Assembly: GCA_018678395.1 (NCBI GenBank)
Contig: JAHHMJ010000177.1
Location: 1-9,695 of the forward strand
DNA: 9,695 nt
Direction of reading: 5' to 3'
From: Gemmatimonadota bacterium
GTDB lineage: Bacteria; Gemmatimonadota; Gemmatimonadetes; Longimicrobiales; Gaopeijiaceae
The notes under the pieces were generated by a model. It was not told where the DNA came from, did not search any database, and was given only the letters and a program-made list of their open reading frames with translations. Made by a program: the position numbers and the translations under genes. Numbering within the stretch: position 1 is the stretch's first letter; the number at the start of each line of letters is the position of its first letter. Positions 1 through 7,308 of the stretch are shown here, one piece after another.

Positions 1-276
1 GGCCTGGGCATCGCGGTGCCGTTGCTGGAGGTGGAGCAGCCCGCACCGGTCGTCATCGAGAGCCCCCACGCCCCGGGCTCCTGCCCCTCCGCCCACGACC
101 ACACCATCTGCACGCAGGTCGGGGCCAACCACGACGTCCCTTCGCCCCCGCCGGGCGGAGGCCGGGAACCCATCACCCGGTGGCACCCCGCCTTCCACGC
201 GCAAGCGGTCCCCAGCGCCACATCCTTCGTCGCGCTCCCCCGCTCCCGGGCTCCACCCACTCCCGTCGGGATCTGA
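1..276 (+). CDS. 3' end of a small hypothetical protein with a Cys/His motif
   Basis: The frame is open from the first base of the window to the TGA at 274-276, so the true start lies outside. The 91 visible residues contain a short Cys/His cluster, SCPSAHDHTICTQVGANHD (about residues 27-45), followed by a Pro/Gly-rich and low-complexity tail. I see no membrane segment in the visible part. The Cys/His cluster could bind a metal, and the gene lies 99 bp upstream of a putative metal-uptake receptor on the same strand, which suggests a shared theme. I do not recognise the family and infer no specific function. The frame keeps a high third-position GC. Reading is moderately sure because only the tail is present. 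Confidence 0.5.
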   Translation, partial: GLGIAVPLLEVEQPAPVVIESPHAPGSCPSAHDHTICTQVGANHDVPSPPPGGGREPITRWHPAFHAQAVPSATSFVALPRSRAPPTPVGI

Positions 277-375
277 CCACCACACCGCCGGCATCCGCCG
301 AGCGGTGCCCCAGATACATCGGTCGGCGCGACTCGCCCGACAGCGGCGAGCATGCCCGAACGGGAGAAACCCGAC

Positions 376-2640
376 ATGAACTCATGGATCGTGGCGGCCC
401 TCGCCGCCACCCAGGTGCTCCTCACGGGAGCGCCGCTGGACGCGCAGGACGGCAGGATCGAAGGGACCGTAGTCGTGGGCCGGACGCCTGTGGACGACGC
501 GGAGATCACGCTCACCGGCCAGGGGCGCCGTGTTCGGACCGACGGCGACGGACGGTTCGTGCTCGAGGGCATACCGCCCGGACAGTACGTGGTCGAGGCG
601 GAGAGCCCCCGCTGGGGCCGGGCGGTCGAGACCGTCCGGGTCGTGGCGGGCCGTACCACGCCGGTCGAATTGAGTCTGGAGGCCGTGTTCCACCTCGACG
701 AGATGGTGGTGTCGGCCGGAGCCGGAGCCACCCGGCGTTCCGAAGCATACCAACCGGCCAGCGTGGTGACGAACCGCGAGCTGGTCGTACTGGGCCAGGC
801 CACCCTGGGCGAGACGCTGTCGCGGGAGCCCGGGGTCTCGTCCACCTACTTCGGCCCGGGCGCCAGCCGGCCGGTGATCCGGGGCATCGGGGGTGATCGC
901 GTCCGTATCCTGGAGGGCGGCGTAGGTGTGGGAGACGCGTCGAGCACCAGCCCGGACCACGCCGTTGGCATCGAGACCCGCACCGCCGAGCGGATCGAAG
1001 TGATCCGGGGCCCGGCCACGCTCCTCTATGGAAGCTCCGCCGTCGGCGGCGTGGTCAACGTCCTCGACGGCAAGATCGCCCGGGAACCACCCACCGAGGT
1101 CGTCAGCGGATTCGTCGAAGGACTCGCGGGAAGCGTGGCCGACGAGCGGACAGGAGCGGCCTCTCTCACGGCGACGGCCGGAAGAGTGGTGCTCCATGCC
1201 TCGGGACTCCTGCGCGACGCGTCCGACTACTCCATTCCCGGCTTCGCCGAAGCCGGCGGCGGGGACCGGGCGGGTGAGTCCCGGGGGAGGTTGGAGAACT
1301 CCGCCCTGGAGAACCGGGCCGGCAGCCTGGGCTTGACCTATGTCGCCCAGGACGGGTTCCTCGGCGTGGCCTGGACCGAGCAGCGGTCCGACTACGGTGT
1401 CCCCGGGGAAGGTCACGAAGAGGAGGGCGACGAAGGTCACGAAGAAGAGGGTGATCCGGTGACCATCGACCTGGACCAGAGCCGCTTCGACGTGGAAGGC
1501 GCTCTGCGGTTCCGGGGGCCGATCCGGAACGTCAAGGCGCGGGTCGGCGTCGCCGACTACGGCCACGTCGAGCTGGAGGGGGAAGAAGTGGGGACGAGCT
1601 TCGAGAACGACTTCATCGAGGGCCGGGTCGAGAGCGAGCACGAGATCTCGGAGCGCCTTCGCGGAGCCGTCGGCGCTCAGTACGCCGCCCGCGACTTCCG
1701 CGCCGACGGGGACGAGGCGTTCGTCCCGCCGTCCGAGACGCGCACCTTCGCGGTCTTCGGGTACGAGGAATTCGAGGTCTCGGAGCGGCTGCGGCTCCAG
1801 GGGGGGCTGCGCGTCGAGCGTCAGACCGCAGGCCAACCGGGGGACGCGTCTCTGGACCGGACGGACTCGGGGGTCTCGTTCTCCACGGGCATGAGCTGGG
1901 ACGCCACGGACCACCTCAGCCTGGCGGCGTCGACGTCACGCTCCATCAAGTTCCCCAACGCGGAGGAGCTCTTCTCCAATGGGCCCCACGCTGCCACGAG
2001 GGCCTACGAGATCGGGAACCCGGTGCTGGACGAGGAGGTCGCCCTGGGCGTGGACCTCACCGCCCATATGCACGGCGAACGGGTGCGGGGCAGCACGTCC
2101 TTATTCACCACCAGTTTCGGCGACTACATCCACGAGTCGGCCACCGGGGAGGTCCGGGACGGGCTGGACGTGTTCGAGTTCGTCCAGGCCGACGCCCGCT
2201 TCACCGGCCTTGAGCTGGAGATGGTCGTGGACGTGGTGGAGGGCGACGCGACGGCGCACCGACCCCACCTGAGCCTCGAGCTCATGGGGGACTACGTGTC
2301 CGCGGAGCTCACGGACCTGGACCAGCCGTTGCCCAGGATCCCACCCCTGCGGTTCGGCGGAGGCGTCAACTACCGGCAGGGCCCGTTGGTCGTGCACGCC
2401 ACCGTCCGCCGCACGACGCGCCAGGGCGACATCGGGCCGCTCGAGACACCCACGCCCGGGTTCACCATGGTGGACGGGTCCGCCAGCTACCGCTTTTTCA
2501 CCGGTGGGCTCTTCCACGACATCACGCTCGTGACGAACAACCTGACCGACGCGGAAGCGCGTCTTCACACCTCGTTCCTGAAGGACCTGGCGCCCCTCCC
2601 CGGCCGCGAGATCCGCCTCGTCTACCGGATCAACTTCTGA
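376..2640 (+). CDS. TonB-dependent outer-membrane receptor, ZnuD-like, probable metal uptake
   Basis: A 754-residue outer-membrane receptor that would import a ligand using TonB/ExbBD energy. I start at ATG 376 because GGGAG lies at 362-366 and a signal peptide follows directly (residues 1-23, cleavage near LDA/QD); an in-frame ATG at 352 would add eight charged residues ahead of it. Residues about 26-105 form a carboxypeptidase-regulatory-like beta domain. DEMVVSA (108-114) looks like a TonB box. The plug spans about 130-231, with RPVIRGIGGDRVRILEGG and ERIEVIRGPATLLYGSSAVGG, both typical of the ZnuD/metal branch. The barrel follows and ends in Phe (LVYRINF), the usual BAM signal. Residues 346-360 hold a tandem His/Glu/Asp loop, as in zinc receptors of this type. 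Zinc, copper or another cation is inferred from that loop and from the metal genes nearby. No copy of the shared operator lies in the visible 375 bp upstream. Confidence 0.9.
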   Translation: MNSWIVAALAATQVLLTGAPLDAQDGRIEGTVVVGRTPVDDAEITLTGQGRRVRTDGDGRFVLEGIPPGQYVVEAESPRWGRAVETVRVVAGRTTPVELSLEAVFHLDEMVVSAGAGATRRSEAYQPASVVTNRELVVLGQATLGETLSREPGVSSTYFGPGASRPVIRGIGGDRVRILEGGVGVGDASSTSPDHAVGIETRTAERIEVIRGPATLLYGSSAVGGVVNVLDGKIAREPPTEVVSGFVEGLAGSVADERTGAASLTATAGRVVLHASGLLRDASDYSIPGFAEAGGGDRAGESRGRLENSALENRAGSLGLTYVAQDGFLGVAWTEQRSDYGVPGEGHEEEGDEGHEEEGDPVTIDLDQSRFDVEGALRFRGPIRNVKARVGVADYGHVELEGEEVGTSFENDFIEGRVESEHEISERLRGAVGAQYAARDFRADGDEAFVPPSETRTFAVFGYEEFEVSERLRLQGGLRVERQTAGQPGDASLDRTDSGVSFSTGMSWDATDHLSLAASTSRSIKFPNAEELFSNGPHAATRAYEIGNPVLDEEVALGVDLTAHMHGERVRGSTSLFTTSFGDYIHESATGEVRDGLDVFEFVQADARFTGLELEMVVDVVEGDATAHRPHLSLELMGDYVSAELTDLDQPLPRIPPLRFGGGVNYRQGPLVVHATVRRTTRQGDIGPLETPTPGFTMVDGSASYRFFTGGLFHDITLVTNNLTDAEARLHTSFLKDLAPLPGREIRLVYRINF
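1411..1455 (+). repeat. In-gene tandem repeat encoding a His/Glu metal-binding loop
   Basis: Within the receptor gene a 24-bp unit occurs nearly twice in a row, encoding GHEEEGDE then GHEEEGD (receptor residues 346-360). The two copies differ only at synonymous third positions. The repeat sits in the first third of the barrel, where extracellular loops of ZnuD-type receptors carry similar His/Asp/Glu stretches that capture zinc. Metal binding is inferred from composition. Confidence 0.8.
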
Positions 2641-2956
2641 GACGCCTCGAGAACCGTGACCACGGAACCCTCCTCCCTCTCCGGACGTTCTGGACCCCCA
2701 TTCCGCCCGGTTCCGATTCCTGGGACAAACCAGTCGATCCGTCGGCACCGGGAGGATCCCGGCAGATCGAGGTCGGCCGCAGGACCCCCACGTCCTCCTC
2801 GGGGACCTCTCCCACGACGACCACGGTTCCGTTGCCCAGCGTCTCCATCCCACCGAGCAGGTCGAGTCGCGCATCGACCCGTCCCCGCACCCGGATCTCG
2901 CCCTCCCGGGGGCTGAAGCCCTGGTCTCGGATCTCGATGTGCAGCGCGCATGCCAC
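2630..2956 (-). CDS. Unrecognised hypothetical protein, uncertain
   Basis: A 108-residue frame on the minus strand, read from GTG 2956 to the stop at 2630, converging on the receptor gene and overlapping its last 11 bases. Residues 1 to about 65 look protein-like: alternating beta pattern, high third-position GC, and a stretch HIEIRDQGFSPREGEIRVRG followed by a Val-rich strand (TVVVVGEVPEED). After about residue 65 the composition becomes Arg/Gly/Ser-rich and codon use worsens, so the real gene may end earlier or be frameshifted. The frame is also open upstream of 2956 to about 3005, into operator A. There is no convincing ribosome binding site. I do not recognise a family. It could be a gene remnant like its rnf neighbour or chance open frame in GC-rich DNA. 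Confidence 0.3.
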   Translation of the reverse strand: MACALHIEIRDQGFSPREGEIRVRGRVDARLDLLGGMETLGNGTVVVVGEVPEEDVGVLRPTSICRDPPGADGSTGLSQESEPGGMGVQNVRRGRRVPWSRFSRRLRS

Positions 2957-2982
2957 GCCCGCCCGGGCCCGCGCCCACGAGA

Positions 2983-3039
2983 TGAACCGGCCTTCATGTG
3001 CCCTTCACCGCGCCTTCATCCGGAGGGGGCCACCATAGA
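2983..3039 (+). promoter_or_regulatory. Operator A: TGAA plus three 11-bp TTCA repeats and -10, before the rnf remnant
   Basis: TGAA (2983-2986), six bases, then TTCAT (2993), TTCAC (3004) and TTCAT (3015), each 11 bp from the last. CACCAT at 3031 or CATAGA at 3034 can serve as the -10. The arrangement matches operators C, D, E and F exactly in half-site spacing. It faces the rnfE-rnfA remnant, with an expected transcript start near 3045. The function as an activator site is inferred from the repeated layout. Confidence 0.7.
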
Positions 3040-3091
3040 AGAGGCGGCGGCCGCCGGTCGCCGTCTCCTGACCGGAAGGAGCGCCAACGGC

Positions 3092-3841
3092 TTGGCCATG
3101 GGCATCGCGACCACCTTCGTCATGACGGGCTCGGGGGTCATCGTCTCGGCCTTTCGCCGCGTGATCCCCCACGAGGTGCGGATCACCACCTACGTGCTCA
3201 TCGTCGGGGCCTTCGTCACTATCGCGGACTTCGTCATGCAGGCGACCGTCTCGCCCATCCACAAGGCCCTGGGCGCCTTCGTCTACCTCATCGTGGTGAA
3301 CTGCATGATCCTGGGCCGCCACGAGTCCTTCGCCTCGCGCCAACCGGTCGGGCGGGCCCTACTGGACGCGCTGGGCACGAGCGCCGGCTTCACCTCGGCG
3401 CTGGTCTTCATGGGCGCCGTGCGCGAGGTGCTGGGCTCCGGCTCCTTCCTCGGGAGACCTCTTCGGGGCCGGGTCGTAGCCGCGGCTCGTCATGGCGTTC
3501 CCGGCCGGCGGCTTCTTCACCATCGGCTTCATCCTCCTCGCGCTCAACTCGCGCCTCTTCCGAGAACTGGGTCAGCCTCTCCCCCTCATCACCACCAACT
3601 GCGCCATCCTCTATCTGGCCATCTTCCAGACCAATCGGGGCTACGACTTCATGGAGGGGACCTCCTTCGCCCTCGGCGCCGGGGCGGGCTCACGCTGGCG
3701 CTGATTCTCATGACCTCCATCCGGGAGCAGGTGGACCTCTCGGACATCCCCGACGTGGCGCGGGCTTCGGCCCTCATCTTCCTCATCGCAGGGTTCCTCT
3801 CCATGGCCGTCATGGGGTTCGCGGGCCTGCTCAGCGGGTGA
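3092..3841 (+). pseudogene. Broken rnfE-rnfA (nqrD-nqrE-like) fusion remnant
   Basis: RnfE and RnfA are membrane subunits of the Rnf/Nqr ion-pumping ferredoxin/NADH:acceptor oxidoreductase. From about 3083 the frame reads like RnfE (ANGLAMGIATTFVMTGSGV, RVIPHEVRI, LIVVNCMILGR, REVLGSGSFLG). Near 3452 it must slip by one base to continue as DLFGAGS, meets a TAG at 3477, then gives the RnfE C-terminal helix (FPAGGFFTIGFILLALN, to 3548). Directly after, about 3555, the text is RnfA from its middle (LPLITTNCAIL), so the RnfE tail and roughly the first 80-90 residues of RnfA are missing. A second slip near 3687 returns to the first frame for the RnfA C-terminus (LTLALILMTSIRE to the TGA at 3839-3841). 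The RnfE N-terminal helix is also absent; VAVS in another frame at 3060-3068 may be its trace. AAGGAG at 3076-3081 precedes a TTG at 3092. Two frameshifts, a stop and a deletion make a working product very unlikely. Confidence 0.85.
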
Positions 3842-3844
3842 TCC

Positions 3845-4048
3845 ATGGACGTCATTCTCGCCGTCGTCGGGTTCGCGCTGCTCTTCGCGCTCTTCGCCGT
3901 CTCTCGGGTCGCGGAGCGCTCCCGGCCCTGTGGGGGACGCTCGCGCTGGGACCTGCCGCGCTGCGGATCGTGTCCGTTGCGGAGCGAAGGGGATGGGCGG
4001 ACGGGTCCGTGCCCGGGACGAGGAGACGAGCCCTCGGCTACCAGGTGA
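3845..4048 (+). CDS. Small Cys-rich membrane protein, NqrM-like (DUF539-like)
   Basis: A 67-residue protein starting 3 bp after the rnf remnant stop. Residues 2-20 are one hydrophobic segment (VILAVVGFALLFALFAV), followed by a basic stretch and then cysteines in the pattern CGG (29-31) ... CGSCP (about 40-44). This is the plan of NqrM, a one-helix protein that helps place the iron centre held between NqrD and NqrE, the homologues of RnfE and RnfA. The position directly after an rnfE-rnfA remnant supports that reading. The spacing between the cysteine groups and the polar, repeat-poor tail are not a perfect match, and FeoB-associated Cys-rich membrane proteins share a similar plan. With its partner subunits broken, it may itself be decaying. 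No strong ribosome binding site is visible; translation could once have been coupled to the upstream gene. Confidence 0.45.
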   Translation: MDVILAVVGFALLFALFAVSRVAERSRPCGGRSRWDLPRCGSCPLRSEGDGRTGPCPGRGDEPSATR

Positions 4049-4249
4049 CCCGGTAGGAGCGGCCCGGGTGCTCCGCGGCGAGGCGATGACGTCCGCCAGA
4101 TCGTCCAGCGTGAGCCGCGTCTGCTCGAACAGCCCGTCGACCACCCCTTCCTCGCTGTCGGCCTCGGCGCCCAGAACCGCCTTGTTCTCGAGGAGCTCGT
4201 CGCGGATCCGGGTGGCGCAGTGGCGACACTCGATCCCCTCGATGGTCAA
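4038..4249 (-). pseudogene. HMA-type metal-binding protein, reading frame probably damaged
   Basis: The minus strand from TTG 4249 encodes a clear heavy-metal-associated fold: TIEGIECRHCATRIRDELL with the CxxC metal site (IECRHC), then the usual beta strand (LGAEADSEEGVV) and the closing LTLDDLADVIA helix. The role would be a small copper- or mercury-type metal carrier in the cytoplasm. Both ends look wrong. Upstream, removing one base gives RLVTIEG, a natural first strand, from the neighbouring frame. Downstream, this frame runs on as Arg/Pro-rich text across the nqrM-like gene and the rnf remnant, while the other frame ends naturally at 4038 with HPGRSYRVTW. Two small indels would explain this. 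The alternative is a functional HMA peptide with an odd tail of up to 202 residues. Operator B lies about 170 bp upstream and faces it. Confidence 0.6.
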
Positions 4250-4415
4250 CGAGGCGATTCCGGGATCCCAACGTCTCCTGGGAGCGGCGTGGAGCCGCCG
4301 GTTGGACAGGACGACATGACCGGGGGTCCCGGAAGTCGTCGGGAGTGGAGATGGAGCGCTCCAATGCCGGAGTCACAGGGGCAAGCGGAGAGGCCGGCAA
4401 CAACCGATCCATCGG
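4250..4415 (-). other. Leader between operator B and the HMA gene
   Basis: About 165 bp separate the predicted -10 (4416-4421) from the HMA domain. A second frame is open from ATG 4412 through the leader, but its text is Pro/Arg/Ser-rich and matches nothing I know. AGGAG occurs on the minus strand at 4275-4279, 26 bases before the TTG used here, too far to serve it. I see no terminator or riboswitch-like structure. The long leader may itself reflect lost N-terminal coding sequence. Confidence 0.35.
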
Positions 4416-4467
4416 AATCTCACTCCGAAGCGATGAAGCGCGGATGAACCGCGATGAAGACGCTTCA
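4416..4467 (-). promoter_or_regulatory. Operator B: variant copy, before the minus-strand HMA gene
   Basis: Read on the minus strand: TGAA (4467-4464), five bases, TTCAT (4458), TTCAT (4448) and TTCAT (4437), then GAGATT (4421-4416) 16 bp after the start of the last unit. Spacings are 5, 10 and 11, against 6, 11 and 11 in the other five copies, so one base is missing in each of two spacers. The TGAA half overlaps the stop codon of the APC permease gene. The variant spacing may mean a weakened or decaying site. Confidence 0.55.
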
Positions 4468-5769
4468 CCCGGTGGACCGCCGACGCGTTCCCAGGAAGAG
4501 CCGCTCGAGGCCGAAGACCAGGATGATCCCGCCCAGCGCCACCCAGACGATCAGGGGGTCGGCGGCGAACTTGATGAAAAGGAAGGCCCCGAGGGCGACG
4601 GAGTCCAGCCCGATGGCGGTGAGGATGACCGCCCCGCTCGCCCCGATCTCGGTCCGGAGGCGGCGGAATACACCCCACTGGACGACGATGTCCATGACGA
4701 GATAGAAGATGGCCCCCAGCGAAGCGATCCGGCTCAGGTCGAAGAGGACTGCGAGCAGCGCCGCGGCGACGACGGTGTAGACGAGCGTGTGCCGCTGGAC
4801 GGTCCCGGACATCCCGAAGTGCCGGTGGGGGATGATGTCCATGTCGGTGAGCATGGCGATCATCCGGGACACCGCAAAGACGCTCGCGATCAGGCCCGAG
4901 GCGGTGGCGAGGATGGCGATCGCGACGGTGAACCAGACGCCGTACGATCCGAGCGCCGGACGGGCGGCCTCCGCCAACGAGTAGTCCCGGGCCCGGATGA
5001 TCTCCGGCACCGAGAGGTTGGCTCCCACCGCCAAGGCCACCAGCAGATACACGACCAGGCAGATGCCCAGCGAGATGACGATGGCCCGCCCCACGTTCTT
5101 GTGAGGGTCGACCACCTCCGCGCCGCTGTTGGTGATCGTCGTGAAGCCCTTGTACGCCAGGATCGCGAGAGCCACGCCGGCCAGGAAGCCGTCGGGAGAG
5201 GTCGTGCTCGCGATCCCGTCCGCCGCCGCCCTGAAGGAGAGCCCCGAAGCCCACAGCGCGGCGACCGCGAAGACGACGATGCCGCCGATCTTGAGGAGGG
5301 CGGTCACCTGCTGCAGCCCGCCCACCACGCGGTTCCCGGCGACGTTGACGAGGAAGGCGAAGACGATGAGCCCCACCGCGAGCACGGAGATCCAGGCGCT
5401 CCCGGCCTCCACGTCGAAGAGCCGGAGCGTGTAGGCCCCGAAGGTGCGGGCCACGAGGCTCTCGTTGATGATCATGGAGAACGCCATGAGAAGCGACGAC
5501 GCACCGGTCACGGTGCCCGGCCCGTACGCCTTCCGCAGGTACATGGCGATCCCCCCGGCCGAGGGATACGCATCGGACATCTTCACGTAGGCGTACGCGC
5601 TGAACCCGCTGACCACCGCGGCGAGCAGGAACGCCAACGGGAGGAGCGCACCGGCGAACTCCGCCACTTGCCCGGTGAGGGCGAAGACGGCGGCCCCGAT
5701 CATGACGCCGGTGCCCATGGACACGGCGCCGAACAGGGAGAGGCTGTCCTTCTCGTAGACCTGCTTCAT
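4465..5769 (-). CDS. APC-superfamily amino acid/polyamine-type permease
   Basis: A 434-residue inner-membrane transporter of the amino acid-polyamine-organocation superfamily. ATG 5769 is preceded by AAGGA (5778-5782 on the minus strand) at a spacing of 8. The N-terminus carries the family signature in helix 1, LSLFGAVSMGTGVMIGAAVFALTG, with the unwound Gly-rich region that holds the substrate. About 12 hydrophobic segments follow in the usual pattern, including SGFSAYAYVKMSDAYPSAGG (helix 2-3 region) and AILAYKGFTTITNSGAEVVDP (helix 6 region with the conserved Glu). Length fits the family. Substrate cannot be told; these proteins often carry amino acids. It lies 25 bp after the channel gene with the same GAAGGAC ribosome binding site, so the two are probably one transcript. 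Its stop codon overlaps operator B. Confidence 0.88.
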   Translation of the reverse strand: MKQVYEKDSLSLFGAVSMGTGVMIGAAVFALTGQVAEFAGALLPLAFLLAAVVSGFSAYAYVKMSDAYPSAGGIAMYLRKAYGPGTVTGASSLLMAFSMIINESLVARTFGAYTLRLFDVEAGSAWISVLAVGLIVFAFLVNVAGNRVVGGLQQVTALLKIGGIVVFAVAALWASGLSFRAAADGIASTTSPDGFLAGVALAILAYKGFTTITNSGAEVVDPHKNVGRAIVISLGICLVVYLLVALAVGANLSVPEIIRARDYSLAEAARPALGSYGVWFTVAIAILATASGLIASVFAVSRMIAMLTDMDIIPHRHFGMSGTVQRHTLVYTVVAAALLAVLFDLSRIASLGAIFYLVMDIVVQWGVFRRLRTEIGASGAVILTAIGLDSVALGAFLFIKFAADPLIVWVALGGIILVFGLERLFLGTRRRSTG

Positions 5770-5794
5770 GGGAAACGTCCTTCGGGCGGGACGC

Positions 5795-6772
5795 TCATCC
5801 CGCCGCTCGGGGATCGTGGCACGTGTACCGCAGAAGGCGCGCGTGCAGCCGCTCGGCCGGCAGCTCGCTCGGGGGCGCCGGAAGGGGATCGAATCCCGCC
5901 GGGATGCACGCCCGGTTCACCTCGACCAGGTAGCGGAGCAGCGCGTGCCGCAGAAGCGGGGAGACCGCCGGGGAATCCGGCCTCGGCAGCTCCGGCTCTC
6001 CCGTGCCCGCCCCGCTACTCCGATCCGTCTCGGCCTCCACCAACTCCAGCACCCGGCCAAGCTGTACCGGGAGGGCTCGGTCGGCATCCGCCGCCCGGAA
6101 GAACTGGAGCAGCGGGTACTGGCCGTGGGCGTGCGCCATCCGAAAGAGGGAGCGGGCCCACGCCTCGGTCCACCGGGCCACCGCCTCGTCACCTCCGTCC
6201 GCAGCCAGGGTCCACCCCTCGGTCCGCCCGTCCCCACAAGCGCGGAAGCTCGCCAGCTCCAACGCCAGGGTTCCGGCCGTGGCCAGCTCCCGGGTGATGG
6301 AGAACACGTAGCTGGTCGCCACGGCGAAGAGCGCGAAGCCGCCCATGGCTTCCAGCACCGTGAGCAAGCGGAGTGCGGGCGTCGTGGTCACGACGTCGCC
6401 CAGCCCCAGCGACGTCGCCACGTACCCGCTGTAGTAGAGGGTCTCGGCCCAGCCGCCGGAGACGGCGGTCGTGGAAAAGGTCGAGGAATACGGCGCGTAG
6501 ATCAGGGCGAAGCCCAGCACGAGCCAGACGCCCCAGACCGCGACGCTCATCATGGCGATGACGGGACCGGCCAGCCCCAGCACCTTCGGTCGCGGCGATC
6601 CGTCCAGCCGCCGCCCGACCAGGCGGAACAGCTTCCATGCCAGTTGGTTCTGGCGTCGGTGCACCGGCCCTCCGTGCCCGAGGGGCGGAAAGACGGTGAG
6701 AAGGACGTCCATGACCAAGAAGGTCAGGAAGAGGACGCCGAGCGCCGTCGAGACCATTGCTACGGAATTCAC
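5795..6772 (-). CDS. Potassium-channel-like (Ion_trans_2) membrane protein with unusual filter
   Basis: A 325-residue protein. I start at GTG 6772, which has AAGGA at 6781-6785 (spacing 8) and leads straight into the first helix; a longer frame to 6928 would add 52 polar residues unlike a membrane protein. Segments: helix about residues 8-27, a basic loop, helix about 67-92, a pore-loop region with TSLGLGD (120-126), and helix about 131-158. The pore loop aligns with the TxGYGD potassium filter, but Leu replaces the Tyr. About 165 polar residues follow, rich in Ala/Arg/Glu, with no nucleotide-binding motif that I can see, and would be cytoplasmic. It is first in a probable operon with the APC permease. 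Ion selectivity is uncertain because of the altered filter. No copy of the shared operator lies upstream in its orientation. Confidence 0.75.
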   Translation of the reverse strand: MNSVAMVSTALGVLFLTFLVMDVLLTVFPPLGHGGPVHRRQNQLAWKLFRLVGRRLDGSPRPKVLGLAGPVIAMMSVAVWGVWLVLGFALIYAPYSSTFSTTAVSGGWAETLYYSGYVATSLGLGDVVTTTPALRLLTVLEAMGGFALFAVATSYVFSITRELATAGTLALELASFRACGDGRTEGWTLAADGGDEAVARWTEAWARSLFRMAHAHGQYPLLQFFRAADADRALPVQLGRVLELVEAETDRSSGAGTGEPELPRPDSPAVSPLLRHALLRYLVEVNRACIPAGFDPLPAPPSELPAERLHARLLRYTCHDPRAAG

Positions 6773-6920
6773 CGTTCCCGTCCTTCGCCCCACCACGCCC
6801 ACGAGGTCGGCCAGGCGCGCACCGTGATCCGGAGCCAATCGCGGTGGCCGCGACGGAAACCGTTCGGTGTCATGGATCGATCCTCCGTGCGGGGCTCGGA
6901 CGGCGGCACGTCGGAGTGCG

Positions 6921-6973
6921 TGAACCACGCTTCATCGGATCTTCACCCGGCTTTTGGGAGGAGGGGTCATGAT
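6921..6973 (+). promoter_or_regulatory. Operator C: before the YHS gene
   Basis: TGAA (6921-6924), six bases, TTCAT (6931), TTCAC (6942), and a degenerate third unit TTTGG at 6953 in the correct 11-bp phase. CATGAT at 6968-6973 is the -10 candidate, 15 bp after the start of the third unit. The YHS start codon follows 46 bp later. The third half-site is the poorest of all copies. Confidence 0.65.
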
Positions 6974-7018
6974 CCACCGCACGACCCCGACGATGTACAC
7001 CCCAGCACCGGAGACGCC

Positions 7019-7183
7019 ATGAAGCTCCACGACGAAGTGTGCGGAATGGAGATCGAGGCGAAAGACGCCGAAGCGACGGTCGAGTTCCAGGATGAAACGT
7101 ACCACTTCTGCTCGGAGCGCTGCGCCCGGAAGTTCCGCGAGCACCCCGACTGGTACGTCCCGGTGCGCAGCGACCGGGAGTGA
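7019..7183 (+). CDS. YHS-domain metal-binding protein
   Basis: A 54-residue protein made almost wholly of one YHS domain. It begins at ATG 7019 with GGAG at 7010-7013. Key residues are Cys8 in EVCGMEI and the CxxxC pair Cys31/Cys35 in YHFCSERCARKF, with the closing HPDWY. YHS domains are treble-clef-like metal-binding units found alone or fused to copper and other heavy-metal P-type ATPases, so a cytoplasmic metal-binding or metal-transfer role is likely. The gene stands alone behind operator C and on the opposite strand from the channel operon. The frame is open further upstream, but that text is shadow of the channel and permease genes. Length is normal for a single-domain YHS protein. Confidence 0.85.
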   Translation: MKLHDEVCGMEIEAKDAEATVEFQDETYHFCSERCARKFREHPDWYVPVRSDRE

Positions 7184-7308
7184 CGCGCCCGAGGGATCGC
7201 GGCGCGGAAGACGGTCTGTCGGACGCCGCGACGGTCCTCAGGAAATGCTGCCTGGGGAGGGGCTTCAGCGGCTGCGAAGTGGAGTGCGACCACGGGCCGC
7301 CGGAGCCG

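Noticed and set aside
382..1914. A 510-codon minus-strand frame opposite the TonB receptor
   Set aside because: The receptor on the plus strand has a signal peptide, plug motifs and barrel; the antisense text has no recognisable domain.
2641..2680. CCGTG-AC-CACGG palindrome after the receptor gene as a terminator
   Set aside because: The loop would be only two bases and no T-run follows, so it does not support a rho-independent terminator.
2983..3019. The spaced TTCA units as a short CRISPR or mobile-element end
   Set aside because: Units are 5 bp with 6-bp variable gaps, occur always before genes and in gene-facing orientation, with no longer repeat or spacer and no transposase nearby; a protein-binding site fits better.
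4345..6297. A 650-codon open frame on the plus strand across the permease and channel genes
   Set aside because: The text is Asp/Gly/Arg/His-rich with no domain, and it lies opposite two well-recognised membrane proteins on the minus strand. It is a shadow of GC-rich codon use.
5768..7018. Plus-strand N-terminal extension of the YHS protein
   Set aside because: The in-frame text upstream of 7019 is low-complexity antisense of the channel gene; the start at 7019 has its own GGAG site and follows operator C.
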